In this document: piece by piece, positions 8,634 through 17,652 of the stretch
Numbering within the stretch: position 1 is the stretch's first letter
Layout: each line of letters begins with the position of its first letter
DNA from: Candidatus Dormiibacter inghamiae
Lineage (GTDB): Bacteria > Chloroflexota > Dormibacteria > Dormibacterales > Dormibacteraceae
DNA: 43,520 nucleotides
Direction: 5' to 3'
NCBI GenBank assembly: GCA_016464825.1
Contig: JAEKNQ010000008.1
Location: forward strand, 1 to 43,520
Notes under the pieces: model-generated
Told to the model about the DNA's origin: nothing
Databases searched by the model: none
What the model saw: the letters and a program-made list of their open reading frames with translations, nothing else
Position numbers and translations under genes: made by a program

Positions 8634-9585
8634 AGTTCGGCGCGACCTCTTTCTGGAAGAGCTTCATCTGCCCGAGCAGCTCGTCGATGGAGTGGTAAAA
8701 CGACCTTGAGCTCGAAGTCCGTTACGCCGGCCTTCACGATGTCGTCGATCTGCTCACGCACGTCCTTGTGGCGGACCACAGAAGGAGGCGCGCATCATCC
8801 GCGCCTGCTCGGGGCTCGTCTGGAATCCCTCCGTGAACGCGCCGAAGGTCTTCCGCGACTTGGCCTCGGCCTCCTCGCGGGTGGGCCCGATGCTGCCTTG
8901 ACCCGCAGCCAGTTCGCCAACCGGGGATATTCCTCGGGAGTGATGAACGACGGGATCCACCCTATGCAGTGTTCCGCCATGATCTCAATTGACCGCTCCA
9001 TCCGCGCGCACTCCCAGATCATGTGGTTTCTGGACCGGCTTCGGGTTGATGTCGGTCGGCTCGAAGTCGTCCACCGGCCCTCGTAGCTGGGCTTGGGGTC
9101 GGTCCAGATCTCTTGCATAACGCTGAGATACTCCTTGGTCCGCGCCCACTTCTCGCTGCGCGGGATGTTGAGGACCTCGAAGTCCCGGTTGTTGCCGTCC
9201 GTCGCTCCGCCCGGACCGACGCCCAGGATCAGGTGGCCGTCGCTCAACAGGTCGATGTTCGCAACCTGCTTCGCGGCTAGAACAGGCTCCAGACAGGGGA
9301 TGCAGAGCAGGCGACGCCAAGGTTGACCCGAGTCCGTGACCCCGGCCAGCCAGGCGAGGTTGGTCAGCGATTCATAGAAGAGCGGCGTGGTGTCCTCCGT
9401 CACCAGCTCAGCCGACCCGCAGGATACGTGCGTCTCGTCCTGCTTCTCGGTCCAGACGATTAAATCATACCCAGACGGCGTCGAAGCCGAGATTCTCGTT
9501 GGTTCGGGCGACAACGGCCATGTTGCGGGGACCGGACAGCGCGCCTCCAGCGGGGTAGGCGCACGCCGAATTCGACAGCTTTCAT
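8630..9585 (-). pseudogene. Second LLM-class oxidoreductase, multiply frameshifted
   Basis: A paralogue of the intact gene at 6624-7667, on the opposite strand. From ATG 9585 (AGGAG upstream) the sequence reads MKAVEFGVRLP, then shifts frame repeatedly. In successive frames it continues as GPRNMAVVARTNENLGFDAV, ETHVSCGSAELVTEDTTPLF, ANIDLLSDGHLILGVGPGG, FITPEEYP and finally KAGVTDFELKVV with a C-terminal EVAPNF, ending at TAG 8630-8632. At least five indels are needed, near 9530, 9460, 9310, 9070 and 8900-8700. It follows the NitT/TauT-type binding-protein gene on the same strand, so it was probably the last gene of that operon before decay. Confidence 0.85.
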
Positions 9586-9659
9586 TTCATCGGAACTCCT
9601 CAGTGAGGTGGGGAGGCCGGACTTAGAGCACGCGGCCTCCCGCCAGAGAAATCTGTGGC

Positions 9660-10718
9660 TTACTTCTGGTTGGGGACGAACTGGTTCGTGTAGTAGTCGG
9701 CGGTCGTCCCGACCTTGGGCACATTGCCATAGGTGACGAGGGCGTTGATCTGCTCCTGCCACCCCTGGTCGCTCATGAGGGTGATCGGCTTCCCAGGCGC
9801 CCGGTAGGCCTTGATGTTGGCGACCTCGAGTCTCGTCTGGTTCGTGCAAACGTCAGCTTTGATGGCCTGCGGAAACAGCTTTGCCGTGCTCGCACAGGCC
9901 TCGGTGACGTGGCCGTCGAGCGTGTAGTTGATTGAATCCTCGATTGCGGCGACGAACCGCTTTACGAGGTCCGGCTTGCTCTTGATGATGTCGTTGGTCG
10001 TAACGATGCCAGCGTCCGGCGACAGCTTGAACCCGAAGTCGGCGAACTTCATCGCGTAGGCGCCCGTCGCGCCGAGACTGTTGAGGATCGGGATGTTGGA
10101 CTGCGCGTAGGAAACGTACCCGTCCAACCGACCCTGGATAAGGGATGCTTGGATGCCCGTGAGCGGGCTGTTCACGATGTTCATCTGGGTGGCCTGGAGG
10201 TTGTTGGCCTTGAGGAAGGCCGGGAAGATGTTTGCCTGAGTGGTGCCCGGCGGCAGTCCGATTGTCTTGCCGATCAGGTCCCGCGGAGTCTTGATCAACT
10301 TCGGTGGCACCGAAAGGACCCCGACTGGTGCAACGGGATCGTCCTGGGCGACCATCTTTACCGCTCCGCCACGGGCAACTGTGGCGATCAGGGCGGCGGC
10401 ACCGATCTCGATGCCAAAGTCGAACTGCCCGGTGGCGATCTGCTGCGTGCTGGTCGCCGAGCCGGTGCCCTCGGTGAAGGTTGGATCGATGTTGTGCTTC
10501 TTGAAGAAACCCTTGTCGACCCCGACCAGCATCATCGAGTAAAACTGTCCCAGGGCCACTCCTGAGCCTGTGATGACCTTGACGGAGTCCACCTGGGCCG
10601 GTCCGGCCGGCGCCGGGGTGGCGGAACCTCCGCAGGCGAGCGTCACCGCCGTCAGGGCAATCGCCGCCAACGACCGGATCGGACCTTGACCGCTTGACCA
10701 GGACCGATGGTGTCTCAT
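9660..10718 (-). CDS. ABC transporter substrate-binding lipoprotein, NitT/TauT type
   Basis: 352 residues. It has a lipoprotein signal peptide: basic start, hydrophobic AAIALTAVTL, then lipobox ending at Cys 29 (TLACGG). The mature protein is of the NMT1/SsuA-like periplasmic fold (IEIGAAALIATVARGG, QDDPVAPVGVLSVPPK, DLIGKTIGLPPGTT). This family captures taurine, nitrate, sulfonates, pyrimidine precursors and other small organic molecules outside the membrane. GGAGGAAGG precedes ATG 10718. It lies 33 bp after the permease gene and belongs to the same operon; the ATPase is encoded far away at 16147. The ligand is unknown, and the surrounding amidohydrolases suggest an N-containing compound. 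Confidence 0.85.
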   Translation of the reverse strand: MRHHRSWSSGQGPIRSLAAIALTAVTLACGGSATPAPAGPAQVDSVKVITGSGVALGQFYSMMLVGVDKGFFKKHNIDPTFTEGTGSATSTQQIATGQFDFGIEIGAAALIATVARGGAVKMVAQDDPVAPVGVLSVPPKLIKTPRDLIGKTIGLPPGTTQANIFPAFLKANNLQATQMNIVNSPLTGIQASLIQGRLDGYVSYAQSNIPILNSLGATGAYAMKFADFGFKLSPDAGIVTTNDIIKSKPDLVKRFVAAIEDSINYTLDGHVTEACASTAKLFPQAIKADVCTNQTRLEVANIKAYRAPGKPITLMSDQGWQEQINALVTYGNVPKVGTTADYYTNQFVPNQK

Positions 10719-10751
10719 TTGTGCCTTCCTCCTTCCTTATTCAGGTGACGA

Positions 10752-11582
10752 TCAGCCCGCCGGGATGTTGACGTCACGGCGCTCGTAGTGCCACGGAATG
10801 GCCACTCGCTCGAGCCCCGCAACGATGCCGTAAGAGACGAGCCCGATCACGGTCAGCACCACCAGCACGCCGAAAAGCGCCACGGTGTCGACCGTCCCGG
10901 TCGCGTTGATGATGAGGAAGCCGAGTCCCGCGCTGGTCCCGAGAAACTCGCCGACGATGACGCCGATCACGGCCAACGTGATGCCGACCTTCAGCCCGGC
11001 GAAGATGAATGGCAGCGCCTGGGGTAGCTGGATCTTGAAAAAGGTCTGGAATCGACCCAGCCCAAGCGACCGGGCCAGCATCTCCGTCTGGTCGTCGACA
11101 GCGTTCAGCCCCGCGATCGTGTTGATCATGATTGGAAAGAAGGAGACCAGGATCGCCAGCAGGAGCTTGGGCAGCTGGCCGAACCCGAACCAGACGATCA
11201 GCAGCGGCCCGATGGCCAGCTTTGGGAACGTTTGGCTCGCGACGATCAGTGGATACATTGTCAGCGAGAAGATCCTGTATCGAGCGACCAGGATCCCCAG
11301 CGGCATGCCGAGTGCGACGCTGATGAGGAACCCGATCACGATCTCCGTGCTCGTGACCACCGACCCCCGCCAGAGAAGATCGTAATCCGTCAAGAGATAA
11401 ATCCAGATCTTGCTTGGCGGCGGCAAGAGGTACTGCTTCACGTGCAACGCCTTCACGCCGACCTCCCAGACCACGATCAGCACCGCGACAACGCTGAGCG
11501 GCGGAAGCAGGTTGACGAACGCGTGGGCGGCCCCGCGTGCTGCGCCGGCGGTCAAGCCGTTGATCCAAGTCACGGCCGGCAC
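10752..11582 (-). CDS. ABC transporter permease, NitT/TauT (SsuC-like) type
   Basis: 276 residues with about six membrane segments (for example LLPPLSVVAVLIVVWEV, EIVIGFLISVALGMPLGIL, LLLAILVSFFPIMINTIAGL and FGVLVVLTVIGLVSYGIV). The cytoplasmic EAA-type loop, LGLGRFQTFFKIQLPQALP, contacts the ATPase. The start is GTG 11582 (a GTG at 11573 is an alternative). Only about 38 bp separate it from the divergent LLM gene at 11621, so the two promoters must overlap. It partners the binding protein downstream and probably the ATPase at 16147-16980. Confidence 0.88.
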   Translation of the reverse strand: MPAVTWINGLTAGAARGAAHAFVNLLPPLSVVAVLIVVWEVGVKALHVKQYLLPPPSKIWIYLLTDYDLLWRGSVVTSTEIVIGFLISVALGMPLGILVARYRIFSLTMYPLIVASQTFPKLAIGPLLIVWFGFGQLPKLLLAILVSFFPIMINTIAGLNAVDDQTEMLARSLGLGRFQTFFKIQLPQALPFIFAGLKVGITLAVIGVIVGEFLGTSAGLGFLIINATGTVDTVALFGVLVVLTVIGLVSYGIVAGLERVAIPWHYERRDVNIPAG

Positions 11583-11620
11583 CTGCTCAACCCGGGTAGC
11601 CCTGTAGTCTGGGCGCGACT

Positions 11621-12607
11621 TTGAAATTGGGTTATAAGGCGGCCGCTGAGCAATTCGGACCTCGGGACCTCCTTGCCTTCGCGATCGAAGCGGAAGAGGC
11701 GGGTTTCGACAGCGTCTTTGTCAGCGACCATTTCCACCCCTTCTGGCACACCGGCGGCCATGCGCCGGCCGCTCCACCTTGGTTGGGAGCGGCCACCCAG
11801 CGCACCAGCCGTGTCGTGCTCGGCACCAGCGTCGTTGCACCAACCTTCCGCCAGCATCCCGCCGGTGTTGCTCAAGCCTTCGCAACCCTAGCCTGCCTTG
11901 CACCGGGCCGGATAGCCCTCGGCATCGGCTCCGGGGAGCCCATCAACGAGCTGCCGCTGGGTCTGGAGGCATGGCCGGCCGTCAGCGAACGGTTCGGGCG
12001 TCTGCGAGAGGCGACCGACATCATCAAGGCGCTCTGGGACGGCGGCTTCGCCGACTACAACGGCAGCTACTTCCGCCTTCGGGGCGCGCGCCTCTACGAC
12101 CTGCCTGAACTCCCACCCGCCCTCTATATCGCGGCTTCCGGCGAAAAGGTAGCCGCCTTTGCCGGGAGGTCTGTCGACGGTGTGCTGGCCACCTCCGCCC
12201 GCGGTGCGGGCTTCTGCCAAGACGTCATCTTCAATTCGGCTGCCACAGCAGCAGCCGTCGCCGGCAGGGACCCGGCCAGCCTCGAGCGAGTGGTCGAGGT
12301 GAAGGTCGCCTACCACCCGGACCCGGAGAAGGCGCTGTCCGAAACGCGGACCTGGTCGGCCCTGGACTTCCTTCACGAGCAGACCGGTGACCCACGTGTC
12401 CTCGAGGCGCTGGCAGCCGCCTCCTCCATGCCTGGAGCGGGCCGCTGGCTCCTCGCCAGCGACGCTGAGCAGCACGTCGAACAGTTGCGGCCATTTGTCG
12501 AGGCTGCAACCCACCTTGTGCTTCATTCGCCGGCGGACGATCAGATCGCCTTCATCAGGCGCTACGGGCGCGAGATCTTGCCAAGACTCCGCCGGCTCAC
12601 CGGCTGA
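11621..12607 (+). CDS. LLM-class oxidoreductase, F420-dependent glucose-6-phosphate dehydrogenase-like
   Basis: 328 residues. The N-terminal MKLGYKAAAEQFGP and the EEAGFDSVFVSDHFHPF block resemble the FGD-like branch of LLM enzymes that use F420; further motifs are LGTSVVAPTFRQHPA, LAPGRIALGIGSGE and ALYIAASGEKVAAFAG. It is a different subgroup from the LLM gene at 6624. The start is TTG 11621; no ribosome-binding site is visible, so translation may be leaderless. The divergent permease gene shares the promoter region. It probably supplies or uses F420H2-linked reducing power for the pathway; the substrate is unknown. Confidence 0.82.
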   Translation: MKLGYKAAAEQFGPRDLLAFAIEAEEAGFDSVFVSDHFHPFWHTGGHAPAAPPWLGAATQRTSRVVLGTSVVAPTFRQHPAGVAQAFATLACLAPGRIALGIGSGEPINELPLGLEAWPAVSERFGRLREATDIIKALWDGGFADYNGSYFRLRGARLYDLPELPPALYIAASGEKVAAFAGRSVDGVLATSARGAGFCQDVIFNSAATAAAVAGRDPASLERVVEVKVAYHPDPEKALSETRTWSALDFLHEQTGDPRVLEALAAASSMPGAGRWLLASDAEQHVEQLRPFVEAATHLVLHSPADDQIAFIRRYGREILPRLRRLTG

Positions 12608-12658
12608 CAGGGCCATCATCCCCCGTCGGCGAACCATATGCAGGCAGGCTGAGCCCGC

Positions 12659-14023
12659 TCACACGGCACCGACCAGCTCCTCGCGCTCTGCCTTGGTGTG
12701 GGTGACGAACTGTCCACGGCCGGGCGTCGCCACCACCTGCAGATGGTCCATCACGACCTCCCCGCGAGAGATCGTGTGGACTGGCATGCCCTTGACCTCG
12801 TGTCCGGCAAGGGGGGTGAATCCGATCTTAGAGAACACGGGATAGGTTTCGCCCAGCACGGACTCCTGCTCCATGTCCAGGACGACCAGGTCGGCGTCTG
12901 AGCCGACCCGGATCACGCCCTTGCGGGGGTAGATACCGAGGTGACGCGCAACGTTCTCGGAGGCCAGCTTCGAGAAGCGTTCGAGGCTCAGGCGTCCCTT
13001 GTTCACCTCGGTCAGGTAGAGCGAGAGCCAGTGCTCACAGAGCGGGTAGCCAGCGACTACGGAGTTGAGCGTGGTCGTCATAGCCTTCTGGTGCTCCTCC
13101 CAGGTGTGGGGCGCGTGATCCGAGCCGATGATGTCCACGGTCCCATCGTTGAGAGCCTCCCAGTTGGCGGCCACGTGCTCATCGCCGCGGACCGCGACCG
13201 GGTCGATGTGGAAGACGGCCCACGGATTGGTCTCGGCAATGAAGCCATAGCCGGCCGCCTTCAGCATCCGAGTTACCTGCACCTGGGGCCGGCCCTGGAT
13301 GTGGAGGATGCGAAGCTTCAGCCCGGTCGCCTGGGCGAGCAGGGCAAGCGTACAGATGGCCACCGTCTCCACGACGTCCTCGTCGCCGTAGGTGACCTCG
13401 TTCCAGGCGCCCGTCCCGTCGCGCCCGGATTTGACCATCTGGTCGAGCCGGAACTCCCACAGCTGCATGTCGTGCGGGTGCACGGCACAGGGCAGGCCGG
13501 TTCGCGAGATGGCCTTGAAGGCTTCCATGATGCCGGCGTTGTTGGAGATCGAGATCGGGCCGTCGTAGGGATAGTGGGCGGACTTCATGAAGAACTTGAA
13601 GCCGAGGGCACCTTCGGCGGCGATCTTGGGGATCTCATCCTGGATCGTCGGCATACCCCAGTGGTTGAAGTCGACGATCGCCTTCGCCGAGGCGAGGTCG
13701 CGCTGCTTGCGGTAGTTCTCGACCGAGTTCGGCGGCGGCTCCAGGTTGGGCATGTCCATGAACATCGTTATGCCGCCGGCCGCGGCGGCTGCCGAACCAG
13801 TCTGGAAGTCTTCCTTGTAGGTGTAGCCGGGTTCGCGGAAGTGGACGTGCGAGTCGATCACGCCGGGGATCACATACTTGCCGGTCGCATCGATCACGGT
13901 CCCGGCGTCGCCCGCCGCCTTTTCCTCGAGGGCCACCACCCGGCCCTCGTCGGCCACGATGTCACATCGAACGAAGTTGCCATTCACGAGAACCGTTCCG
14001 CCCTTGACGATCAGCTGCGGCAT
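12659..14023 (-). CDS. Dihydroorotase/allantoinase/hydantoinase-like amidohydrolase
   Basis: 454 residues from ATG 14023, preceded by GGGAGG; an in-frame ATG at 14041 is less likely. It is a cyclic-amidohydrolase TIM barrel with a binuclear metal centre: DSHVHFREPG (H-x-H), GALGFKFFMKS (probable carboxylated Lys), CAVHPHD and RILHIQG (His ligands), and IIGSDHAPH (catalytic Asp). The HVHFREPG and SDHAPH forms are typical of dihydroorotase and allantoinase, which open cyclic amides such as dihydroorotate, allantoin or hydantoins. No pyrimidine-biosynthesis genes are adjacent, and a PucR-type regulator is divergent (gap about 295 bp), so a catabolic ring-opening role is favoured. Substrate not proven. 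Confidence 0.85.
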   Translation of the reverse strand: MPQLIVKGGTVLVNGNFVRCDIVADEGRVVALEEKAAGDAGTVIDATGKYVIPGVIDSHVHFREPGYTYKEDFQTGSAAAAAGGITMFMDMPNLEPPPNSVENYRKQRDLASAKAIVDFNHWGMPTIQDEIPKIAAEGALGFKFFMKSAHYPYDGPISISNNAGIMEAFKAISRTGLPCAVHPHDMQLWEFRLDQMVKSGRDGTGAWNEVTYGDEDVVETVAICTLALLAQATGLKLRILHIQGRPQVQVTRMLKAAGYGFIAETNPWAVFHIDPVAVRGDEHVAANWEALNDGTVDIIGSDHAPHTWEEHQKAMTTTLNSVVAGYPLCEHWLSLYLTEVNKGRLSLERFSKLASENVARHLGIYPRKGVIRVGSDADLVVLDMEQESVLGETYPVFSKIGFTPLAGHEVKGMPVHTISRGEVVMDHLQVVATPGRGQFVTHTKAEREELVGAV

Positions 14024-14193
14024 CTCCGCCTCCCTAAGCAAGCCCTATTCCGTGGATCATGATTCTCAGCGCAATGTAGGCGCCCGGCAATGGCTCCCAC
14101 CACACCCCATCGGCGCGATCGATGGGTCGCAGCACAAGCGCTTCGACCTGATCAGTGGGCTGCGGAGAGCGAGGGTAGGCGTCGCATGTGTGG

Positions 14194-14231
14194 AGGAGTA
14201 CATTTCAGGCCACCCAAAGAGATGTACTCCT
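14194..14231. promoter_or_regulatory. 10-bp inverted repeat upstream of the GAF-PucR gene
   Basis: Perfect 10-bp arms, AGGAGTACAT (14194-14203) and ATGTACTCCT (14222-14231), are separated by 18 bases. The centres lie 28 bp apart, consistent with two operator half-sites or a looped hairpin in the leader. It sits in the intergenic region between the divergent amidohydrolase and PucR genes and upstream of the chosen PucR start (14318). It may be the autoregulatory or shared operator. Confidence 0.5.
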
Positions 14232-14317
14232 GGACGTTGCCCGACGAAACGTCAGCAGGCCACGATCGCCGCCATGGGCCTGAGAAGGAGGATCTCGCCA
14301 GGCGATTCGAAGGGGAT

Positions 14318-16093
14318 ATGATGGGCACCCTCGCCGCCGTCGACGGCCTGCTCGTGATCGCCGACATTGCGCGCACTGTCAACGACTTCCGTCCGCTCGG
14401 TGAAACCCTCAGCAACATCTGCCTCCGCGTGGGAGGGCTGCATGGCTACGACCGGACGGCGGTCTTCATGCCCAGGGCGGAAGGCGACGCGCTGGAGATC
14501 ATGGGCTCATGGGGCCTCAGCGATGCCTATGTGGAGCAGATCAACCACGGGCACCCACTTCGCCTTTCGGCTGACAGTGAGCATGGGCTTGCCCCGACGG
14601 CCGAGTCCTTCCGGAGCGGCATGCCGGTCGCCATCACCGATGTCGACCTCGAGCCCCGCCTCCAGCCCTGGCGGACGGCGATGCGGGTTGAGCACTATCG
14701 CGCCCTCGTATGCATGCCCGTTATTGTCCGATCGCGGGTGATCGGCGTCTTGGTATGCTACAGCGGAGAGCCACACCTGCATTCGCGGGAGGAACTCGAC
14801 CTTCTCCAGCTGGTGTCTCGCTTGGCGGGGATTGCGATCGAGACCGCTCGGGTCGCGGCCGGACAGCGGCAGGCCTCGGACGAGCTCCGCAGGCTTTCCG
14901 AGCGGCTCCAGGAACAGAACCGGGAGCTGGCCAGGTTGAGCTCCATCCAGGCTCGACTTACCGAACAGCTGGTCCACCCCGATGCCACAGCGGTCGAGCG
15001 TATCGCGAGGACTTTGGCTGAGATAACCACCCGCTCGGTGCTGGTCGCCGGCCGGTCTGGCAATGTGATCGCGCATATCGGTCCGATGGAGTCGCGGACG
15101 ATGATGGGCCAGGTGGCGGCGAGGCGGGATGTCTCCGAGCTGCTCCGGCGGCAGGAGCTTGTAGCCGTCGGCGGCTCGACGTGCGTGCGTCTCGGACTAC
15201 CCGAGACGCCAATGGGTTGTCTCGTGCTCAGGCCGGCTCTCGACGATTCCGTTGGCACATCGGCCCTTGCCGCCGTTCATGCTGCCGTCGTGATCACCGC
15301 CGAGCTGCTTGGCGAGCGAGCCGACCGGACGCTCGAGACCTACGCGCGCCCCGCCGTGCTTCTGGCTCTCGCCAACGGGCTGTACGGCAACAGCGAAGCT
15401 AAGGAGGCCGCGGGCGTCATGGGCATCCCCACCGACGCGGCCCTGCAGCTGGCTGTTGTTCGCTGCGGCAGCCAGGAGTCCGCTCACCGCGTCGCCCGCC
15501 GGTTGGACAGCTTCCGGAATGCCGGGTGGCCGCTGGTCACGGCGACCCAGTCGGGTTGCGACGTGGTCGCGCTCCTCACCGCCGGCCCCCCTCAGCAGCT
15601 CCGCCGGGCGGCGATGCGGCTCCGCGAGCTGCAGCCCCACATCCAACGGATTGGCGTCAGCGCCGCTTTCGACGGCCTGGGGGACATGGTCACTGCCCGC
15701 CGCGCTGCCGAGCTTGCGACCGCGATCGACAGCGGGTCCGTGACCCTGTACGAGGATCTCGGGCCATACGGCTCCCTGATCTGCGAGCTCCCGCCCGGAA
15801 GGGCGTTTGGGCTGGTGAAGGAGACCCTCGGTCCTGTGCTGGACTATGACGCAGTCCACGGTAGTCAGCTGGTGCATACGTTGAAGGCTTATGTCGAGCA
15901 CAGTGGCCACGTCCAGGTCGCCGCAACCGCCTTGCATATCCACCCCAACACAATGCAGCAGCGGCTCAGGAGAATTGCCCAGCTGGCCCAGGTCGACATC
16001 CACGACTATCGCAACCTGGGCTCCCTGGTACTGGCTCTCGAATGGGACCGTATGATGCGCCTCGGCCAAAGCTCGGCTGATGCGACGTCCTGA
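14318..16093 (+). CDS. GAF-PucR family transcriptional regulator 1
   Basis: 591 residues from ATG 14318; the open frame extends to 14090 but that stretch contains the inverted repeat and no family sequence. Domains: an N-terminal GAF ligand-sensing domain (about 20-180; GYDRTAVFMPR, YRALVCMPVIVRSRVIGVLV), a coiled-coil (about 190-220; LSERLQEQNRELARLSS), a degenerate PucR/CdaR middle region, and the C-terminal PucR helix-turn-helix (about 530-570; GHVQVAATALHIHPNTMQQR). PucR-type regulators activate purine, allantoin or related catabolic genes when the ligand is bound. Its location between the cyclic amidohydrolase and the transport ATPase suggests it controls this island. Confidence 0.85.
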   Translation: MMGTLAAVDGLLVIADIARTVNDFRPLGETLSNICLRVGGLHGYDRTAVFMPRAEGDALEIMGSWGLSDAYVEQINHGHPLRLSADSEHGLAPTAESFRSGMPVAITDVDLEPRLQPWRTAMRVEHYRALVCMPVIVRSRVIGVLVCYSGEPHLHSREELDLLQLVSRLAGIAIETARVAAGQRQASDELRRLSERLQEQNRELARLSSIQARLTEQLVHPDATAVERIARTLAEITTRSVLVAGRSGNVIAHIGPMESRTMMGQVAARRDVSELLRRQELVAVGGSTCVRLGLPETPMGCLVLRPALDDSVGTSALAAVHAAVVITAELLGERADRTLETYARPAVLLALANGLYGNSEAKEAAGVMGIPTDAALQLAVVRCGSQESAHRVARRLDSFRNAGWPLVTATQSGCDVVALLTAGPPQQLRRAAMRLRELQPHIQRIGVSAAFDGLGDMVTARRAAELATAIDSGSVTLYEDLGPYGSLICELPPGRAFGLVKETLGPVLDYDAVHGSQLVHTLKAYVEHSGHVQVAATALHIHPNTMQQRLRRIAQLAQVDIHDYRNLGSLVLALEWDRMMRLGQSSADATS

Positions 16094-16146
16094 ATTAGGG
16101 ACGGGCTTTCGCATGCAGCGCGGACTTGACATGAGTGGGGGGCGCC

Positions 16147-16980
16147 ATGGCACGGCCTAGCCCGGCTCGGCCCGCAGACCTCAACCCGGATCGGTCCCTC
16201 GCCACCATCGAGGTAAACGGGATCACGAAGACCTACCGAACGCGTACTGGAGCGGTGAACGCGCTCGCCGAGGTCGACTGCACTATCAAGCGGGGTGAGT
16301 TCGTGTCCCTGCTGGGTCCAAGCGGTTGTGGAAAGAGCACGCTGCTGCGGATCATGGCGGGTCTGTCTTCGTCCAGCTCAGGTTCGGTGATAATCGACGG
16401 CAATCCGGTTATCCGCCCCCAAACGCAGCTGGGCATCGTTTTTCAGAGCCCTGTCCTGCTCGAATGGCGCGACACCCTCGGTAACGTCATGCTCCAGGCC
16501 GAGGCTCGTGGAATTGACCGGAGGGTAGCCCTCGAGACGGCCAATCGCCTCGTCAAGCAGGTCGGGCTGGCGGGCTTCGAACGAAAGCGGCCATCCGAGC
16601 TGTCTGGCGGCATGCAGCAGAGGGTGGCCATCTGCCGAGCGCTGCTCCACGACCCCGACATCGTCCTCATGGACGAGCCATTCGGCGCTCTCGACGCGCT
16701 GACTCGTGACCAGATGAACGTGGACCTTCAGCACCTCTGGGCGCAGGGTGAGAAGACGGTGGTCTTCGTCACCCACAGCATCCCAGAGGCCGTGTTTCTT
16801 TCCGACCGTGTCCTCGTTATGTCCCCCAGCCCCGGCCGCATCGACCTCGGATTGCGGATCGACCTGGAACGTCCACGCCGGCTTGCGACTCGAGACAGCC
16901 CTCAGTTCGCCGCCTACTGCAGTCAGATACGCAACGCCTTCACCAAGCGCGGGGTGCTACGGGAGGAGCCGCTGGCCTGA
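16147..16980 (+). CDS. ABC transporter ATP-binding protein, NitT/TauT (SsuB-like) type
   Basis: 277 residues from ATG 16147 (GTG 16135 is possible). Walker A GPSGCGKST, Q-loop FQSPVLLEWRDTLGNV, signature LSGGMQQRVA, Walker B IVLMDEPFGALD and switch His in VTHSIPEA are all intact. The sequence class is that of the nitrate/sulfonate/taurine importers, matching the permease and binding protein encoded at 9660-11582 on the other strand. The ATPase follows the PucR regulator by 53 bp, so regulator and ATPase may be co-transcribed. No second permease is nearby, so it most likely powers that split system. Confidence 0.87.
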   Translation: MARPSPARPADLNPDRSLATIEVNGITKTYRTRTGAVNALAEVDCTIKRGEFVSLLGPSGCGKSTLLRIMAGLSSSSSGSVIIDGNPVIRPQTQLGIVFQSPVLLEWRDTLGNVMLQAEARGIDRRVALETANRLVKQVGLAGFERKRPSELSGGMQQRVAICRALLHDPDIVLMDEPFGALDALTRDQMNVDLQHLWAQGEKTVVFVTHSIPEAVFLSDRVLVMSPSPGRIDLGLRIDLERPRRLATRDSPQFAAYCSQIRNAFTKRGVLREEPLA

Positions 16981-16999
16981 GCCTCCGGCGGCCCCTGAG

Positions 17000-17543
17000 T
17001 GACTGACGAGCCGAATGGAGAGACCCTGGACTCCCAGGCGGGCCAGGAGCGCGAGTGCGAAGCTGAGCACCACTCCCAGGGGCAACAGCCGCAGAGCCAG
17101 GACGAGAAAGAAAGCCGCAAAGCCGAACATGCCGGCAACAAGGCCCCGCCAGACCTAGATCGCCTCGCCGGGTCCGGCGTGGCGGTGAGCAAAGACAGCA
17201 ATGATCGCCGCCACCAAGGGAGAGGGCGAAAGAAGGCCTGCCAAAGCCGGGCCCACACATGCGGCCGCCGGAGATACGAGAAGGATGAACGCGGTGGCCA
17301 CCGCCACCCGCGCGAGCAGGTTGCTTCGATCTCCGCCAACCAACGTCGGTCGTAAGGCCCGTCGCCACGCAGGGCCACGAGACCGACGCTGATCACGACC
17401 AGAACAATTGCGGCGAGAAGCGAAGGGGGAAGGCCCAGCGGGTGGTCGAGGAGAGCGGTCCACACCGCGAAGACGGTGCTTCCGACCAGGAATGCCAGCG
17501 GCCACCCTCGCCCGTGCTCGAGGAAACGCGCCGCCAATTCCAA
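17000..17543 (-). pseudogene. Broken integral membrane protein
   Basis: From ATG 17543 the sequence encodes a membrane protein start (LAFLVGSTVFAVWTALLDHP, LLAAIVLVVISVGLVALRG). After about residue 80 the hydrophobic sequence continues only in other frames: VATAFILLVSPAAACVGPAL, then AGLLSPSPLVAAIIAVFAHR, then LVAGMFGFAAFFLVLALRLL with PLGVVLSFALALLAWE. At least two frameshifts (near 17300 and 17150) break the gene. It resembles hypothetical actinobacterial multi-pass proteins with an HRHAGP loop; no function is known to me. Its 3' end converges on the ATPase gene. Confidence 0.6.
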
Positions 17544-17652
17544 GCGATGGTACTCGACCCCTATGAAGCTCTGGTCATTCCCAAGCCGCGGGCCGCGATT
17601 TCCGCCCTTCCTCGAGCAGCTGCGCGAAAGTGTCGATCGCTACCTCGACGCC

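Noticed and set aside
14090..14317. N-terminal extension of the GAF-PucR regulator 1 reading frame.
   Set aside because: The extension covers the perfect inverted repeat and an Arg-rich stretch without GAF character; ATG 14318 begins the recognisable protein.
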